DNA of 64,000 nt from contig NC_079884.1 in assembly GCF_029227915.1 (NCBI RefSeq), forward strand, positions 25,606,001-25,670,000, given 5' to 3'. The position numbers were made by a program, and so were the translations under genes. The notes beneath the pieces are model-generated. The model worked only from the letters and a program-made list of their open reading frames with translations, was not told the origin of the DNA and did no database searches. The DNA comes from Hydractinia symbiolongicarpus. Taxonomy: Eukaryota > Cnidaria > Hydrozoa > Anthoathecata > Hydractiniidae. Positions within the stretch are counted from its first letter, which is position 1. The number at the start of each line of letters is the position of its first letter. Shown here one piece after another: positions 13,534-44,685 of the stretch.

Positions 13534-14070
13534 ATTATTTAAACTTCTTTTTGTCTGTTCAAGGACGAGGAATTTTAAATTATATTCTATGCAAAAGTAG
13601 CTATTTGTATTAAATACATTTTATTTAATACACTATATTTTAGTCAGAACAGTAAGAGAAACTCATGGTATTCTCCATTTTTTATGAATCAAGAAGAAAG
13701 AGCGAGGCGTTATCCACGAGGAGCTTATTTAAGCGAATTTTTTATTTTCACACGCGTTATTTACTCGTTAATTTTTAAGATTTTCAAAAAATTAAAAATT
13801 TCTTTGTCAAAATGTTTCGTCTGAACGTATCTTGAAATAAGCTTACTAGGAATTTATTTCTACCACCCACAACCCAAAGCGCAAAAAAGTATGCGAAAAT
13901 AAAAAATAATTAGGGCGTTTTTGGGAATAGGGCGGTAAAAATTATTGCAAATCAAAAATGTTGAATTTTTTGGGAGGAGAGGAGATTAATGGGGTATAAG
14001 CGTAAGAAACCGATCCATCAATTTCATAGTTGTTATGAAAGAAAGAAAAATTATGTTAATTTTTTAATTC

Positions 14071-14093
14071 TTTTTTTTTTTTTTTTTTTTTTT
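14071..14093. repeat. Poly(T) tract
   Basis: A run of 23 T, seen directly. It could be the poly(A) tail of a minus-strand retroposed sequence, but no source element or target duplication was found beside it. Confidence 0.8.
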
Positions 14094-17000
14094 GCGACTT
14101 TTTACCCAAATCCAGACCAATACGTAGAGGTTTTTCACAAGCAGTATCTTTTCAGTTTTTAAATTTATTTAATATTTCGAGTTATTAGTTATTAATAGGA
14201 CCTATTATCTCATGTTGCTTATAAATATGTGTATATGTGTATTTGACAAAGTGAAACTTTTTCGACTGTTCAAAGCTACAGTTTTTATTTCTACGAGAAT
14301 TCGTTACGAGTTAGTAAATCACATGACATAGCATCCAGTAGTGATTATTCGTGAGTTCCTTATGTTTGGAATCCTAATTTTATTCCCCTATTCGTGGGTT
14401 AAGGCGAGATATTTCAAAGATTAGTAGTTATAAACGCCCCTTAGTATGAATCATACGCAAATTTTTGCTGTCGTCAATATGACCCCTTTTTAAAAGTTTG
14501 AGGTTTTCACTAGTCATGATGCGGCCTCCTCCGCAAAGGACGCATGTTAAAACACAAGACAAATGCGTTTAGACGCTATTACCTGGCCTGCATGTTGAAG
14601 CAGCGCTACTACGGTTGCAAAATTGTAGTCAATTGATGCTATATGTGGAAGAATATCCACATGTGAAGATGCGTGCTCCTTATAAAAGAAAGACACCCAC
14701 ACTGGTTTTGAAACAAGTTGCAGTAGCAGTCTAGGCTCGTAGCAACCAATTATTATTAACGATTACAACAATAAGATTTTATGACACATAATTTGCATTT
14801 TTTCTAACCCTAGGGGCTAACCATGGTAACTTTTAAAGAGACACTAAAACTTGTCACCCCAGCCTCCACAGAAACGATCTTGCTTCCTACGGGTTACAGT
14901 AGTTTAACATAAAAAGAATTTATATTTATTTTGAATTTGTTTTTATTCCAAGTCTATGTTATTAAGGATTTAGAATAAATTACTTTGTGGTACCATCTTT
15001 TATTCCAGTTGTCTGACTTAGCATCTTCTACGTCACAAAGCACTCCTGCAGTTTTGCGGAAGAACACATTTCATAACACACGCGTAAAATATATCCGTTG
15101 ACAAAATTTTGTGATTATCCCGTAAGAGGTGCTAATCCAAAAATCACTCTAATGGATGGTTCATTCATTTTTGTTTAAAATTTTCGATATTTGATTCAAA
15201 TTTCCTCAATGATTTAAAACGAGGCTAGTTAATGACGAGCTGGGCTTGAAAATTAAGAAGGACCAAGTAAATATGTCATCTTGTTGACAGGACTATCATC
15301 CTCTGGTCAATATTTTTATTTGACTTAAAAAAGTTAAACTAACATACTATCGTGGCGAGGTTGGATGGCTTGTTCGTTTTAGATTAAGGTAGCGACACAA
15401 ACCAATGCATTTTCTTGCAACATTGTTAGGAATAGAAAATTCCTATTAAGGTGATATAGTTTTGGATAATTTTCTTTAGCATGCACAGGACTTATTTTTG
15501 TTGGAAAGACTCTGTTTTTATTTTTTTCAGTTTTATTTTTAAACAAACCTATAGATTTTAATTCTAAAAAGGGGGTCGAAAATGCGTGAAATCTCAATAC
15601 TGTTTTTCTATTTTTTCCATCCTCTGGTTTTGTTAGGGGTAAGTGAAGCAACAGTTGTTTATGCCTCATTTATTCCAAACATTTTAAACTGATAAATTTC
15701 TAATGAGTAGGAGGTTAAGCAAAGCAAGAGTTGTTTGCCTTATTTATTTCAAAATTTGGAATGAGTACTGTATCCTGGTCGAACACCCTCTTCTGTACAT
15801 CTTCCATATACTCTTCTTCGTATAAAACATCCTAAAAGTAGCTACCTATTACGTATGTTTTGAATCGTTACGTCACTGCTGGTTGGTGAAGTAACTTTCA
15901 GTTATAACAGTGTAACGGTTTGACATTTTTCTTTGAAGTGTCAGTCAAAAAACATTTGTGGTTTCTTTCTTCAAGTGTGTTCACTGAACTGAACACAAGT
16001 ACTTGTTTGATGTTTTGACCGCACCTAACGCTTGCTAGGTACACGTACACCATATTTACATTATCGAGACGAATGGTATCTACAAAAAGTTAACAAACTA
16101 AAAAATAAAAAAATGTGAAAAGACTGTTTACTTGAAGGAGAGGTGTCAAACAAAATACTGATGACGATTTCCCATTCGCATGACACTTGCCATGGTGCTT
16201 ACCCCTCTTTTCCCTATGCTTTATATAACATCACGACTTTCAGAACAAAGTGTCCATCTTAGACAAAAAGAATTTTTTTCAAGTCTAAATAATAGAAAAA
16301 GCTTTAAAAAGACCTGGTAACTAGCTCGCTCCTATCAATCATAGGAACACACACGGCACCAACTGGATCACACAAAACAAACATTTGAGCCGGATTAAGA
16401 ATGTTTGGCCTAAATTATGATCTTAACATACTCTGGGAAATCTTTTTGGATCCTCCTCTGGCTACAAAAAGGTATCATCCGGCTTTTGTTAATGACATAA
16501 TCCCAGATGACCTTTTAAGTTGAAACTTGCACAAAATTAAAAAAAATCTGCTGGAACTTTTTTACTCAAGTTTCTCCTTTGTTTGCTATTTGTTTGTTTA
16601 TTTTTGGTTTTTAGTTTGTTTTTCCCAATATTTCGATTTAAATTAATAATTTTACTAAAGCTTCATGGAATGCTGACATCAAAAGGAAGTAGTGAGAAAC
16701 TTGAAAGTTCACAAAAAATAGAGTTGTTTCGAATTGAATTGCTCATGTCAGACTGCCATTTTAAGCTTATCTGCCTCTTATCCATGTTTTCCTTTATATA
16801 GCGCTACTCTAGAACAACCTGTTATGCAGGTTACTAACGGACGAATAACAGTTGTTTTCAAAGTCAGGATAACGTTAAAAAGCAAGTTTATTCAAAAAAA
16901 AATCCATGAAAATACTTTATTCGATTAAAACGTTGGTCAAATTGGGTTTTCTTGACCTTAATTTTTCGGGAAATAAAAAAAAACGAATTAAACAAAAACT

Positions 17001-18239
17001 TGCCAATAATTTGCCAATAATAAGCACTCACAAATCTCACAAATCATCTAAAGTAATGTTAAGAAAACTGCTTCATTTGTCCGGTTTCATTTGTTTGAGA
17101 AACAGGACTAAAATACCCTGGGGACAAAAATTTCCATCGAAAAAAAAAATTTCCACAGTGGACCAGTTCTAATTAAGCTTGCGTGTGTCTTGTCGATCAA
17201 CAAAAGCTTTTATCTTTTCGAGTTGTATGCAATGCTCTTGAGAGCCATTCAAATATGTCTACAAAGCGTCCCGAAATTTCTTTTGAAATGTGAAGCTTGG
17301 TAGGAAACGTGCCATGAGCCATAAAAATTTAAAATTTAAAACAAACCACTCGTCTTACAGATAACATTTGTCTCGATTAGTTAAATATTATATTTATAAT
17401 GATCAGGTCAGAACGTTCTTAAAATTATTTGGTTGGATTACGATCAACTTCGCTTTAAGCGTTTGAGCAATGACCACAATCCAAATAACAATAAACAAGG
17501 AAGGGGGTTGGGGGAATCATAAGCTTGATGCGGACAAATTGGAAATGAAACAGTTAAATGAACTAAATTGTAATTTTTTTGGTTAAAAAATGATATTATA
17601 CAGTTTCATAAAAAATAAATAACCTGAATGTTCCATATCATACGCACACTGTAAAGACGACAACAAAAATTTCGACAAAAATACCAACGTCGACGACAAC
17701 GGGACATCCAAATATTACATAATTCTGAACTCGCTGAATTTCTACCACCTATGCAAAGAGGACAAATTACTGTTGTATTAAATCTTGCAGGATTAAATTT
17801 TCCTTAGCCCTGGCGGTCTCCTGATAAACGCCCATTTGCAAAACAATCAGCCGCAAAGTGCTTATCTGATATCAACTTCGTAGAATTAGATCCCGCAAAG
17901 ATACTTTAGGGAATCCTATTTGTAAAAATAAAGTCCTAAAAACATCATATATTTTGCTATTGAATCACAAAAATAAATTTCGCAAAAAAAATCCAGCATT
18001 AATAATCCTCTCAAGGTAGCAACGCCTAGTAACGCCAACTAGCTTTTTTTGTAAGTCTTGTCAAGCAAAAAGTTTTTGTGGAACATTTGTTATGCAACAT
18101 CTCTTGTGTTGCACAACATGTTTTCATTGAAGTTATAACAGTTATTATGGTACAACTGTTGCTCAACCATTTTTGCGTTAAAAAAAACCCGACCTTTACC
18201 CACCACTTCTTTAATGCTACGCAATTTTTATGACACCCA

Positions 18240-18430
18240 AAACAATAAAAACAGCAACAACGAAAATAACGATAACAACAACGACGATGAAAAAAAATGA
18301 CGAAAACAACGACGACGACAATAACTACGACGACGACAATAACAACGACGGCGACGAAATCAACAAGTGCGACAAAAACAACGGCAATAAAAAACGACGA
18401 CGCCAATAACGAAGACAAAAAACAACAACA
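18240..18430. repeat. AAC/ACG-rich low-complexity tract
   Basis: Degenerate trinucleotide runs of AAC, GAC and ACG fill the tract just 3' of the APAF1 stop codon. They explain a 168-residue minus-strand open frame that is mostly Val, Ile, Cys and Phe and is not a gene. Confidence 0.8.
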
Positions 18431-18540
18431 AAAACTGCTACGACGACGATTAAAAGCGACATAAACTACACAGTGATATTGAACCAATCGGTAATAGTAA
18501 AATATAAACGGCGTTGAAACAACCTCTTTCACTGCGCTTC

Positions 18541-36265
<17,725 letters not shown>

Positions 36266-37013
36266 TTCTTCTTTGATGCAAAAAATTTTCTCGATAGTAA
36301 CATCTCACACTACTTAGGACTAAAAAAATAAGTAAAAGCGTGCCTTTAGCTGGGCTAGCGGTTCTGTGACTAGTCTTGTCTTGTCTTTTTTAGTCATTGT
36401 AATAATGCACCGATATTGATTTAATTCACTCAATGCGGGTAATCAAAATATTGATCAAACTTTACAAAAAACGTTGTTGCACAAGGCGGTTTCTATTACC
36501 ATAAACAGTTTCGTGAAATCTGACCCAGTATTATTGGTAGACATTGGAATCAGGGAAGATCAGCCAAACTATCACAAATTTTATATAAAAAATAATTTTA
36601 TTCCAGGTTATCATGAAGATAAGGTAAAGTTGTTGGGGTACTACCAATAAATTAATATATGTAAACCAAGCGAATCCGTGGGTGTGCAAAAGGTTGCACA
36701 CTATGAGTCAACGCCTAGTAGCATAGAATTACGGAGATTTTGATGATATTCGTGGTTACAACGTTATCTCTATAACAGTGCACTTGTGTTAATTAACACA
36801 ATTTTTGCATGGTATGACGTATTCATTCAGATGTAAACAAATCCGTCACGAAAAAAGCAGTGGTAAGTCATGTTTATTTGGAATTATGATTAGCGACGGA
36901 GGTGTCATGTTTTACTGAATTATCTAAAGTGTTTTGTTTACATTAAAATCCCTACAAAAATTCCTTCTCTTTTAGGTGAAGTAACTATAGCTAGCTATCC
37001 ACGCCGGAAAGTA
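36266..37013. promoter_or_regulatory. Shared upstream region of divergent APAF1 and PNPLA2-like genes
   Basis: The two start codons face away from each other across 748 bp. A plausible lipase 5' UTR intron runs from donor GTAAGTCATG near 36862 to acceptor CTTTTAG at 36975, so the distance between transcription starts is shorter still. I see no CpG-rich block and no clear TATA box. Shared regulation is inferred from layout only. Confidence 0.5.
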
Positions 37014-40000
37014 ATGGGAATAAATTTAGCCTTTTCTGGTGCTGGTTTTCTTGGAATTTACCATGTTGGAACAGTTTCGTGCCTTAAATTCTATGGTAAA
37101 AAGTTGTTAGACAAGGTCGATCTTTATGGAGGTTCTTCAGCTGGTGCATTGGCAGCATGTATGTTGCTTTGTGACATGAATCTAGAAGAAAGTGTACAAT
37201 TTGTCATGAATACTGCACACAAAGTACACCATAACTTTCTGGGTCCAATTAGCCCTTCCTTTGACCCATCAGCATCAATAAGAAAAACATTTATGAAATA
37301 TTTACCAGAAAATGCTTATAAGATTGCATCTGGTAAATTGCATGTGTCCTTGACCAGAGTTTCAGACTGGAAAAATGAGATTGTCTCAGAATTTGCTAGT
37401 AATAAAGAGCTGGTTGATGTAAGTTTTATTTTGCTATAACTTGACAGTTTTAAATCTACCATCTAACTTTTAAATCTACAATGTATATATTGCTTTTTAT
37501 AGGCTGTGGTGTGCTCCTCGTTTATACCATTTTTTTCTGGAATGACTCCCCCCAAATACAAAGGCGTAGTAAGTATTACATTTTTGTCAAAAATAATGTG
37601 GAAATAACTAAGCGAAAAATATCATTTATATTTTTACATTTAACAGCATTACATTGATGGAGGGTTCACTGATAATCTACCACAACACTTTGAAGGAACA
37701 ACAATAACAGTTTCTCCTTTCAGTGGTGAAAGTGATATATGCCCTGATGATGGCCACAAGACCAATGCGCAATTTGATATGAGAAACACAAGTGTTCAAG
37801 TGACAGCACATAATGTATATAGAATGGCAAAAGCATTATTTCCTCCTAACAGTGATGTTCTTGCACAAATGTGTCGACAAGGTTTTAGGGACACGTTGAA
37901 ATACCTCCATATTCATTGTAAGTGTTTCTTTGGAGGGTTCCAGTAAATTTCTTAACAATAACAAAATGTAGTGCTTGCAAGACAATGTTATATATATATA
38001 AAAAAACAGCAATAAATCATTGTTTCAACAATGTCTATTGCCTGCTACACTTTTTTATAAAAATCCTAAATTTTATTGATTGGTTTGGTTTTGCCTATTT
38101 TATAATCTGTTTGAATTTTTTTTGGTAAGATGATTAAAGTAGCCAAGCTTTAAAGCTTTTTTAGACATGGAAATATAAGATTCATTTTATATACTTCACA
38201 ATGTGATCATGCATTTTTTTATTTCAAGTTTGATTTATTATTAACTGTATTTTATTTCTATTAGATCCTGAATTATTAAATGTTGATTTTACTATAATCA
38301 GTATACCACGCTGCTGCGATCTGGCATCCAGTGGCTATGGTACAGATGATGATGATACCAGTACATGCTCATGTGGAGACAACTCACATGCCTCTATGTT
38401 AAGTGATTTAGAACATTATATTGCAACTAAAAGTACTATGCACAGTTTAGTATTTCCTGAACAAATGAATACAAGTAAGTTTTTATGATATTACATTACA
38501 AAATTATTAAGGAGAGTATTATAACATGTGTCTATTTTGCATTTGACATGTACTAAGTGGTGTTAATAATTGATGCCTTGAATTACAAGCTTGAGATGGT
38601 AAAGAAAAATGATATCAAGAATTGAATGACTGTCACCTGACATTATATACACTATAGGTGACGCCACAATGTTATGTAAAATATTTAAGTATTTTGTTAC
38701 AACAGGAATTTTATATTCTGCCTATTTTTATGAAGAATTTTCTTCATAAAATTTTTTAAATAAAATAAAAAGTATGTTTCTTTGGAATAATGGTACACAA
38801 ATTTCATAGTTGTTATTTTTATCATTATTTCATTGCGTAGTTTAAAAATTGCGGGAAAAGTTTTTTTCCATTCATTTTTGTATTGGAATGTCCACTCTCT
38901 TCTTGTGTGGTTTTTCAGTGTGGTAAAATATTACATAAGATTTATGTCATGTGAAAAAATGTTTGCACAAACAAAAACAAGTATTTGTTTGACCATACAT
39001 TTACAATGTTTATCTAAGTATATGAAAGTTTATTCTCATAACAAAACCAGGATTAACTTAATAATATATGTACAGTATAATTCTGTGTGTAGATCATGTG
39101 ATGCCTGTAATGTTTTTATTTCAATTAAATTCCAAAGAAAAAATAACCACACTGTGTGGTTAAATTTTTCTTTGTGTGACACAGGAAATGATTCTCATCA
39201 TGGTAACAATTCATAACATTTTTAAGCTTCTTTTATAAGTTTCAAATATGTTATCTAGAAAGTATTTCTGATACTGTAATAATTGGCATTTATGTAGGAG
39301 GTTTCTTATATTTACCAGTATGATGGCCTGTTCTTTGTAAATCAAAATATACAGACTTTTTTTGTTAGTTCAATATTTAAAGAGGAAAAGTCAAAAGAAA
39401 AAAATTATAGCCCTAATTTTGCTTTAAAAAGAGTGTTTTTAGATTTAGATATATTAAATTTAATCAATGACAATATTCCTATTTAATTTTAAATTTCTAT
39501 CAAGTAAATTTAAATTATTGTGTTATTGTCTGATTAAGACAGATAATAAGGTTGCCATAACAATACTAGACCAAAGTATGAATAAGAGTTATAATAACTG
39601 CTCAAATGTATTTTTTGTTAAAAAACGATAATTAAAAAACCTTTGTTTGATGTTGTAAATATGCACTGTGTACTAACTTCCCTTTAAATTTCAGATGCAA
39701 CTTTGAATGTAACATTTCCAGAAATATAGTGATCCATTTTTGTTAATGGTTTCTAACATAATATTAAAAAATATTTTAGTTCTTCAGGAAGCAAAGTTAA
39801 TTCTTATCCAAGAAGGTGATTTATGTTGGTACCTGGTTTGTACGTTATTCAAGATTGCAAAATGGTTAATATCACCATGTTACTATATATTCAAACACAT
39901 ACAGCTGTTTGCAGATGAAATGTGAGTTCATTTATTCATTTCTGTGTGAATGTAAAAAAATAACTCACCTAAAATAGATCTTCATTACAAGGGTTGAACA

Positions 40001-41213
40001 ATTTCTAGAATATTTCTTTTTATTTGTTTATTTGTTTTTTAGTGTTTCTTTAAATTTGTTTTGTTTGTTTGTTTATTTATTTTTTGGTTGTAAATAAATT
40101 TTAAATGTTATATTTATATATAACATATTTGGTTTTAGATTTCATGAGTTATTGCCCAAAGTAAAAGAACTAAGTTGTTACAGCCGTTACACTGAGAGGT
40201 TGTTAAAAATTGCTTTGGAAATCTTTGATGCATATAAAGGAACCGCTACCTGTGAATGGTATGATATCGTAGTATCTGTACATTTTGGAAATGAATTTCA
40301 ATTTTTATCCTATGGCTACACTTATGCTTTAATTTGCTTTTGAATTCTGTGCTTTTTTAAGAACCTTTAGTTGTATACCGTGTGTTCTTAACCTTATCGT
40401 ATATCCAGTATTGTTACTTCATAGGCATCCAAGCTTAAAAAAAGAAAGACATTCAGATATACAAAGAAGTGAGTGATTTGCCTCTTATTTATTATTTCAG
40501 CAAAACAAAATCTGTTGTACTTTTTACACAGAAGTACACCACGTTGAATCTTGTTTCAAAAAGGGATGGTAAAAAAATTAAGGTCAAATTGTCATTTCCC
40601 TTCCTGGTATTAATTTTCACGCATATAAATTTTGCAAATACCAGACCATTTTATTTTAATAGATAGGTATTTAAAAAAATTAGAAAGAATAGAATTACAA
40701 CAAATATAAAATCTATAATATATAGTAGTAATATCTGTACATTGTTTTATGTGATGTTCTAAATGCAGTTATACCCTTATCTAAAACTTAGGAAATGAAA
40801 GATTTATATCTGCGAAAAAATCCATGGTTGCTTTTCCGAAATCTAACTTATCTGTGGCATTGGACCTACGCAGCCGTGAAGGACATGAAGCCCCTCCTCC
40901 TTCGAGAATCTCCTCCACGGTTCAAATAAATGAAGTTGAGTTACCTCTTGATATGGATATGTTTTCACATCATGCTGATTTCCTGTCGAGTGACAATAAT
41001 GCAGAAAAAGATGCACGTGATGATGATGGACTTGTAATGAGAATTGACAAAGAAGAAATAGTAATGAGTACATGTAAACAACACACGGAAAATGATGACT
41101 ATGGTAGTGAGTTGATGTTAGATTTACCAGTATACGATATGGAATGTTGTCAGACACAATTCTTACGGGAACATCAAAAGCGGAAGTCGTGGGAGGAGTT
41201 CTTGATATTATAA
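37014..41213 (+). CDS. PNPLA2-like: Patatin-like triglyceride lipase (ATGL / PNPLA2 type)
   Basis: This enzyme type hydrolyses triacylglycerol to diacylglycerol at lipid droplets. Eight exons chain with GT-AG sites and matching phases: 37014-37418, 37503-37568, 37647-37917, 38265-38474, 39780-39921, 40139-40258, 40425-40468, 40792-41213 (1680 nt, 559 residues; human ATGL is 504). It has the oxyanion loop SGAGFLGIYHVG, the nucleophile elbow GGSSAGAL (Ser42) and the catalytic dyad Asp161 in YIDGGFTDNLP. LTRVSDWKNEIVS and VSPFSGESDICP are nearly identical to ATGL. A GDD-type acidic insert follows residue 260, and the C terminus is acidic without clear domains. The first ATG opens the patatin domain directly, so the start is firm. 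PNPLA1, 3 and 5 are the alternatives within the family. Confidence 0.94.
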
Positions 41214-42827
41214 AGTTTCAAATATGGGTGTGAAAGTAAGGTTTGTACGGTTTACTCTACGTTTTTTATATTTAATAGCGTTTATTTATATTTCGTTGTA
41301 TATTACACGCTATTTCGTTACCTAATATTTGTTGGACAAACATAACATTTGTACTCCAGAGAGAGAATTCAAGATTTCAAGCAATTATGTTCGTAATAAT
41401 ACTTTTTAGATAGTCATTATTATATCTAAAAGTGATTTTTATATCTTATTGTTGTTATTGTTGTCATGTTTATTTATGCAAATGATCCGATATATTATTA
41501 TGTATTATATTAACTTTGAAAGTTTACACAGGTTTAGTAGTCTTTGACTATACACATGACCTAAATTATAAATTTATATATTATAAATATTTTACGTTAT
41601 ATGTTACTGTTTGCATTTTCTCACAAGTACTTTATATCAAGTACTTTATATTCAAATAATGTTGAGGGCTGAAATTTTTGCGACGAAATGTTCAGACGAA
41701 TGTATTTTCTAAGGAAAAAATCAAATGCTAAACTTTGTGTGACTCCATACACAGGCTTTCTGTATTCTATTCAATTATTAGCTCGTCGATTTTCAAAGCT
41801 ATTGTTTTAACCAACTTTGCAACCAAAACATATGTTTAATGGCTGAAATAACACCGTCTTAACATCCCGCAAAAATGTTTAACGGATAAAAAAAACGTGT
41901 CGTAGGATTTACAACGACTTTATTGTTATGTTATTTTGTTATGAGAATTCCACATGACATCGAGTAATATTTACACGATTTGCATTATGTTTGTCGCATT
42001 TTCCACTCCAACATTTGGAACAAATTTTAACTATCGAGTCAAAGATGTTTTTATGAGGCAAATTTAAGCAGGTTCGTTTATACGGCTTGCATTCAGCAAA
42101 AGCAGACATAAGGAAGTCATCAAGGCGGTCTATTTGTTCTTAGTTTTTTATCGAGTGACTTGAATCGATTTTGAACGTATTTTCTCTCTTTATCAAGCAA
42201 AGTCAGCTTGGAGTTTACCTCAATTTGTGAGCCCTACTGTTAATATACATAAAGGATTAGTTTTTTCACTTCAAACTTTTTTGAACACTGTCCAAACCTT
42301 CAAAACTCCACGTGCGAATGGGAGTAGTTAAGATACTTCGTTGTATATATTATATATCATTTGTACAAATCAAATATTGTGAATAGATATTATTTTTTAT
42401 GTTTATATATACTGAAATTAAGTTCATAAACGATCGTCATAAATTGTGCGATTTTCTTTATTTTGATAGAATTTGATTTTTAATTTGAAGCAGTGCCCTA
42501 GTCATTATCCAGTTGGCATTGAAAAAAACGCTCTACAAATATTTGCGGTAAATATTTTTTTCTTAATCTTATTAAGGATAATCCAATTTCGTCTTTTTGT
42601 TTATAAGAAGATTAAAAATATTATTTAAATAGTTTGCTGTATATTATCTGCAATTTATTTTTGTAATTACATCTATCTGTAAATTTCCATCCTTTTCTTG
42701 TTTTCACCCATCACAGCCCAAAAAATCCCAACCGTAACTGATGTAAGCGCTTGCGCATGCGCAACGGTTAATCTTCACCCTACATTCATCTGCACTTCAG
42801 CATGGAAGAAAAGACACTACACGTCGA
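41214..42827. other. Gene-free flank after the lipase
   Basis: AT-rich sequence containing the lipase 3' UTR and no reading frame or repeat I can support. The exact polyadenylation site is not clear. Confidence 0.6.
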
Positions 42828-43335
42828 CTATGCGATATTACGTTGGTATGGCCATCGACAGAAAAAATATGTATTTTTTATGTAACGACAGAGAGTATTA
42901 TGAAGGTATTATGCAGTATTATGCGATATTACGTTGGTATGGCCATCGACAGAAAATTTATGTATTTTTTATGAATTATGAAGGTATTATGCAGTATTAT
43001 GCAGTATTATGCGATATTACGTTGGTATGGCCATCGACAGAAAAAATATGTATTTTTTATGTAACGACAGAGAGTATTATGAAGGTATTATGCAGTATTA
43101 TGCGATATTACGTTGGTATGGCCATCGACAGAAAATTTATGTATTTTTTTTGAATTATGAAGGTATTATGCAGTATTATGCAGTATTATGCGATATTACG
43201 TTGGTATGGCCATCGACAGAAAATTTATGTATTTTTTATGAATTATAAAGGTATTATGCAGTATTATGCAGTATTATGCGATATTACGTTGGTTATGGAT
43301 TATTGACAGAAAAAATATGTATTTGTTATATAGAG
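42828..43335. repeat. Tandem array of about 89-bp units in alternating types
   Basis: Six units open with GCGATATTACGTTGGTATGG (about 42832, 42923, 43011, 43102, 43190, 43279). Two unit types, one with GTAACGACAGAGAGTATTATG and one with TTATGAATTATGAAGG, alternate, making a dimer of about 179 bp. The 151- and 79-residue open frames across it are products of the repeat. Confidence 0.92.
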
Positions 43336-43479
43336 AGGATGTCGGATAATGCGGTTTCATTTGTCGGGTCCATTTGGTTGGAGAAGTATGACTGAACGTC
43401 TGTCGGACTTTTAATATCGATAAAGTATGAAGGGTACTAGTTATGTTGTACGTCGTGTGTCGGGACCACTTAGCCCGGT

Positions 43480-44345
43480 GCTAAATGAAGTCGTTCCCCC
43501 GTATAGGCATGCGTATAGGGAGTATAACTTCGTATAGCGACATGTTTACTCGTATAAAAGGAAATATTTCTCAAAGCCGCGAGCGGCGCAGACAGCTTTG
43601 AGAGTATAATGCCGAGACTGGTTTGGCTAGACATTAGCGAATGCAGCATGAGCGTTGAAGTCTAAACTAAGTATTCTTATTAAAAATTTACTCTAAGCTA
43701 TTCCAGTTTAGAAAATTGAGCCTAAAACAAGCAAATAATTTGTGTAAGAAGAAAAAAGTCTAAAATATGAGACAAGCATGCAGGGTACCAATTCCCGTAG
43801 ATAACAGTTCCAGCTAATAAAAGTTCGAGTTAACCGGTGTTCGAATTACCGGCAGTTCTACTGTATGATGTAGTTTAATATTGGCGTTTTGTATGAAGTT
43901 TATTTTTATGGCTTCCATTACATTTATTCTAAGCCTTAAAGCTTTGTTTTGTATGTTTCTATATGCAATAAAACTAACCATACAATCAATGACTTTTTCC
44001 TACCAAACATTTCAACCTCGTTCCCAAGGCATTTTGCCTTGTTGATAAAGGTGATAGCGGCGAAGTTGTTGGCCACTCCGAAATAACAGCTCAGGGGCCA
44101 CAAGACCCTGGGGACGAGGATGCAAACATGTCACACTCCGTATACTAAGCCTGTCACACTCCGTATAGCATACTTCGTATATTAAGCATGTCATACTCCG
44201 TATACTAAGCATGTCACATTCCATATGCTAAGCCTGTCACACTCCGTATAGAAGCATGTAACACTCTGTATAGCATACTTCGTATGTAAAGCATGTCACA
44301 GTCCGTATGGCATACTCCGTATAGAATAATCCGTATGGCATAGTC
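43480..44345. repeat. Dispersed and clustered ACTCCGTATA motifs
   Basis: GTATA words with a CTCCGTATAG or TTCGTAT core recur over more than 1 kb (43480-43560, 44125-44345, again to 44720). They often occur as CACACTCCGTATAGCATACT followed by AAGCATGT, in units of roughly 25 bp. A CCCCAGGG element (44013-44121) interrupts the cluster. Confidence 0.8.
44013..44121. mobile_element. Foldback MITE, CCCCAGGG family, copy 4
   Basis: Ends CAACCTCGTTCCCAAGG and CCCTGGGGACGAGGATG are inverted repeats. CAAACAT occurs immediately on both sides (44004-44010 and 44123-44129), a probable 7-bp remnant of the target duplication. Confidence 0.75.
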
Positions 44346-44554
44346 CGTATAGCATACTCCGTATGGCATACTCCTTTATAGCAAATCCTGCATACTCCAC
44401 ACTCACAATGTGTATGCTATAATCCTTTTTTTGCAATCAAACTAATGTTTCCATACTATACTCCGTATAACTACAATATACCTCGTATGTTTACGATGGA
44501 TAAAAAGTAGAAAAATGACGTGCTTGTCTTTTTAACTTGTTTTTTATGGTGATT

Positions 44555-44581
44555 ATTTTTTTTTTTTTTTTTTTTTTTTTT
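44555..44581. repeat. Poly(T) tract
   Basis: 27 consecutive T, seen directly, inside the GTATA-rich cluster. Confidence 0.9.
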
Positions 44582-44662
44582 GGAAATAGTTTCAAACAGT
44601 CATATATTGCAATATTTCACTGTAAGAACATTCGTTGCCAGACTCTGTATAGCTAAACCAAA

Positions 44663-44685
44663 CTCCGTATAGCAGCTATACGGAG
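44663..44685. repeat. Near-perfect 23-bp palindrome
   Basis: CTCCGTATAGC-A-GCTATACGGAG: 11-bp arms around one base, made of the same CCGTATA motif that fills the preceding kilobase. Confidence 0.9.

Larger units (their letters stand above)
4309..18540. other. Large gene-free region between Zic and APAF1
   Basis: In about 14 kb I find only short reading frames with no recognisable domains, no codon-like composition and no convincing splice chain. The contents I can name are a foldback MITE (5300-5400), simple repeats (7077-7107, 7398-7430, 14071-14093, 18240-18430) and a 41-bp tandem duplication with a palindrome (13441-13533). The region lies upstream of a developmental regulator, so it may hold Zic enhancers. 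That is inference only. Confidence 0.6.

Noticed and set aside
18026-18532. 168-codon minus-strand frame
   Set aside because: Translation is mostly Val, Ile, Cys and Phe produced by the AAC/ACG repeat tract, with no domain.
38833-39216. 127-codon frame inside the lipase gene
   Set aside because: Lies wholly within intron 4; the flanking exons splice across it in phase and it has no recognisable domain.
39693-39732. Extra lipase exon after acceptor TTTCAG
   Set aside because: In the required phase it reaches a stop after about 12 codons; the acceptor at 39779 continues the frame and matches the family.
42698-43248. Tyr-rich repeat 'proteins' of 151 and 79 residues
   Set aside because: The 89-bp unit is not a multiple of three and the frames simply read the tandem array.
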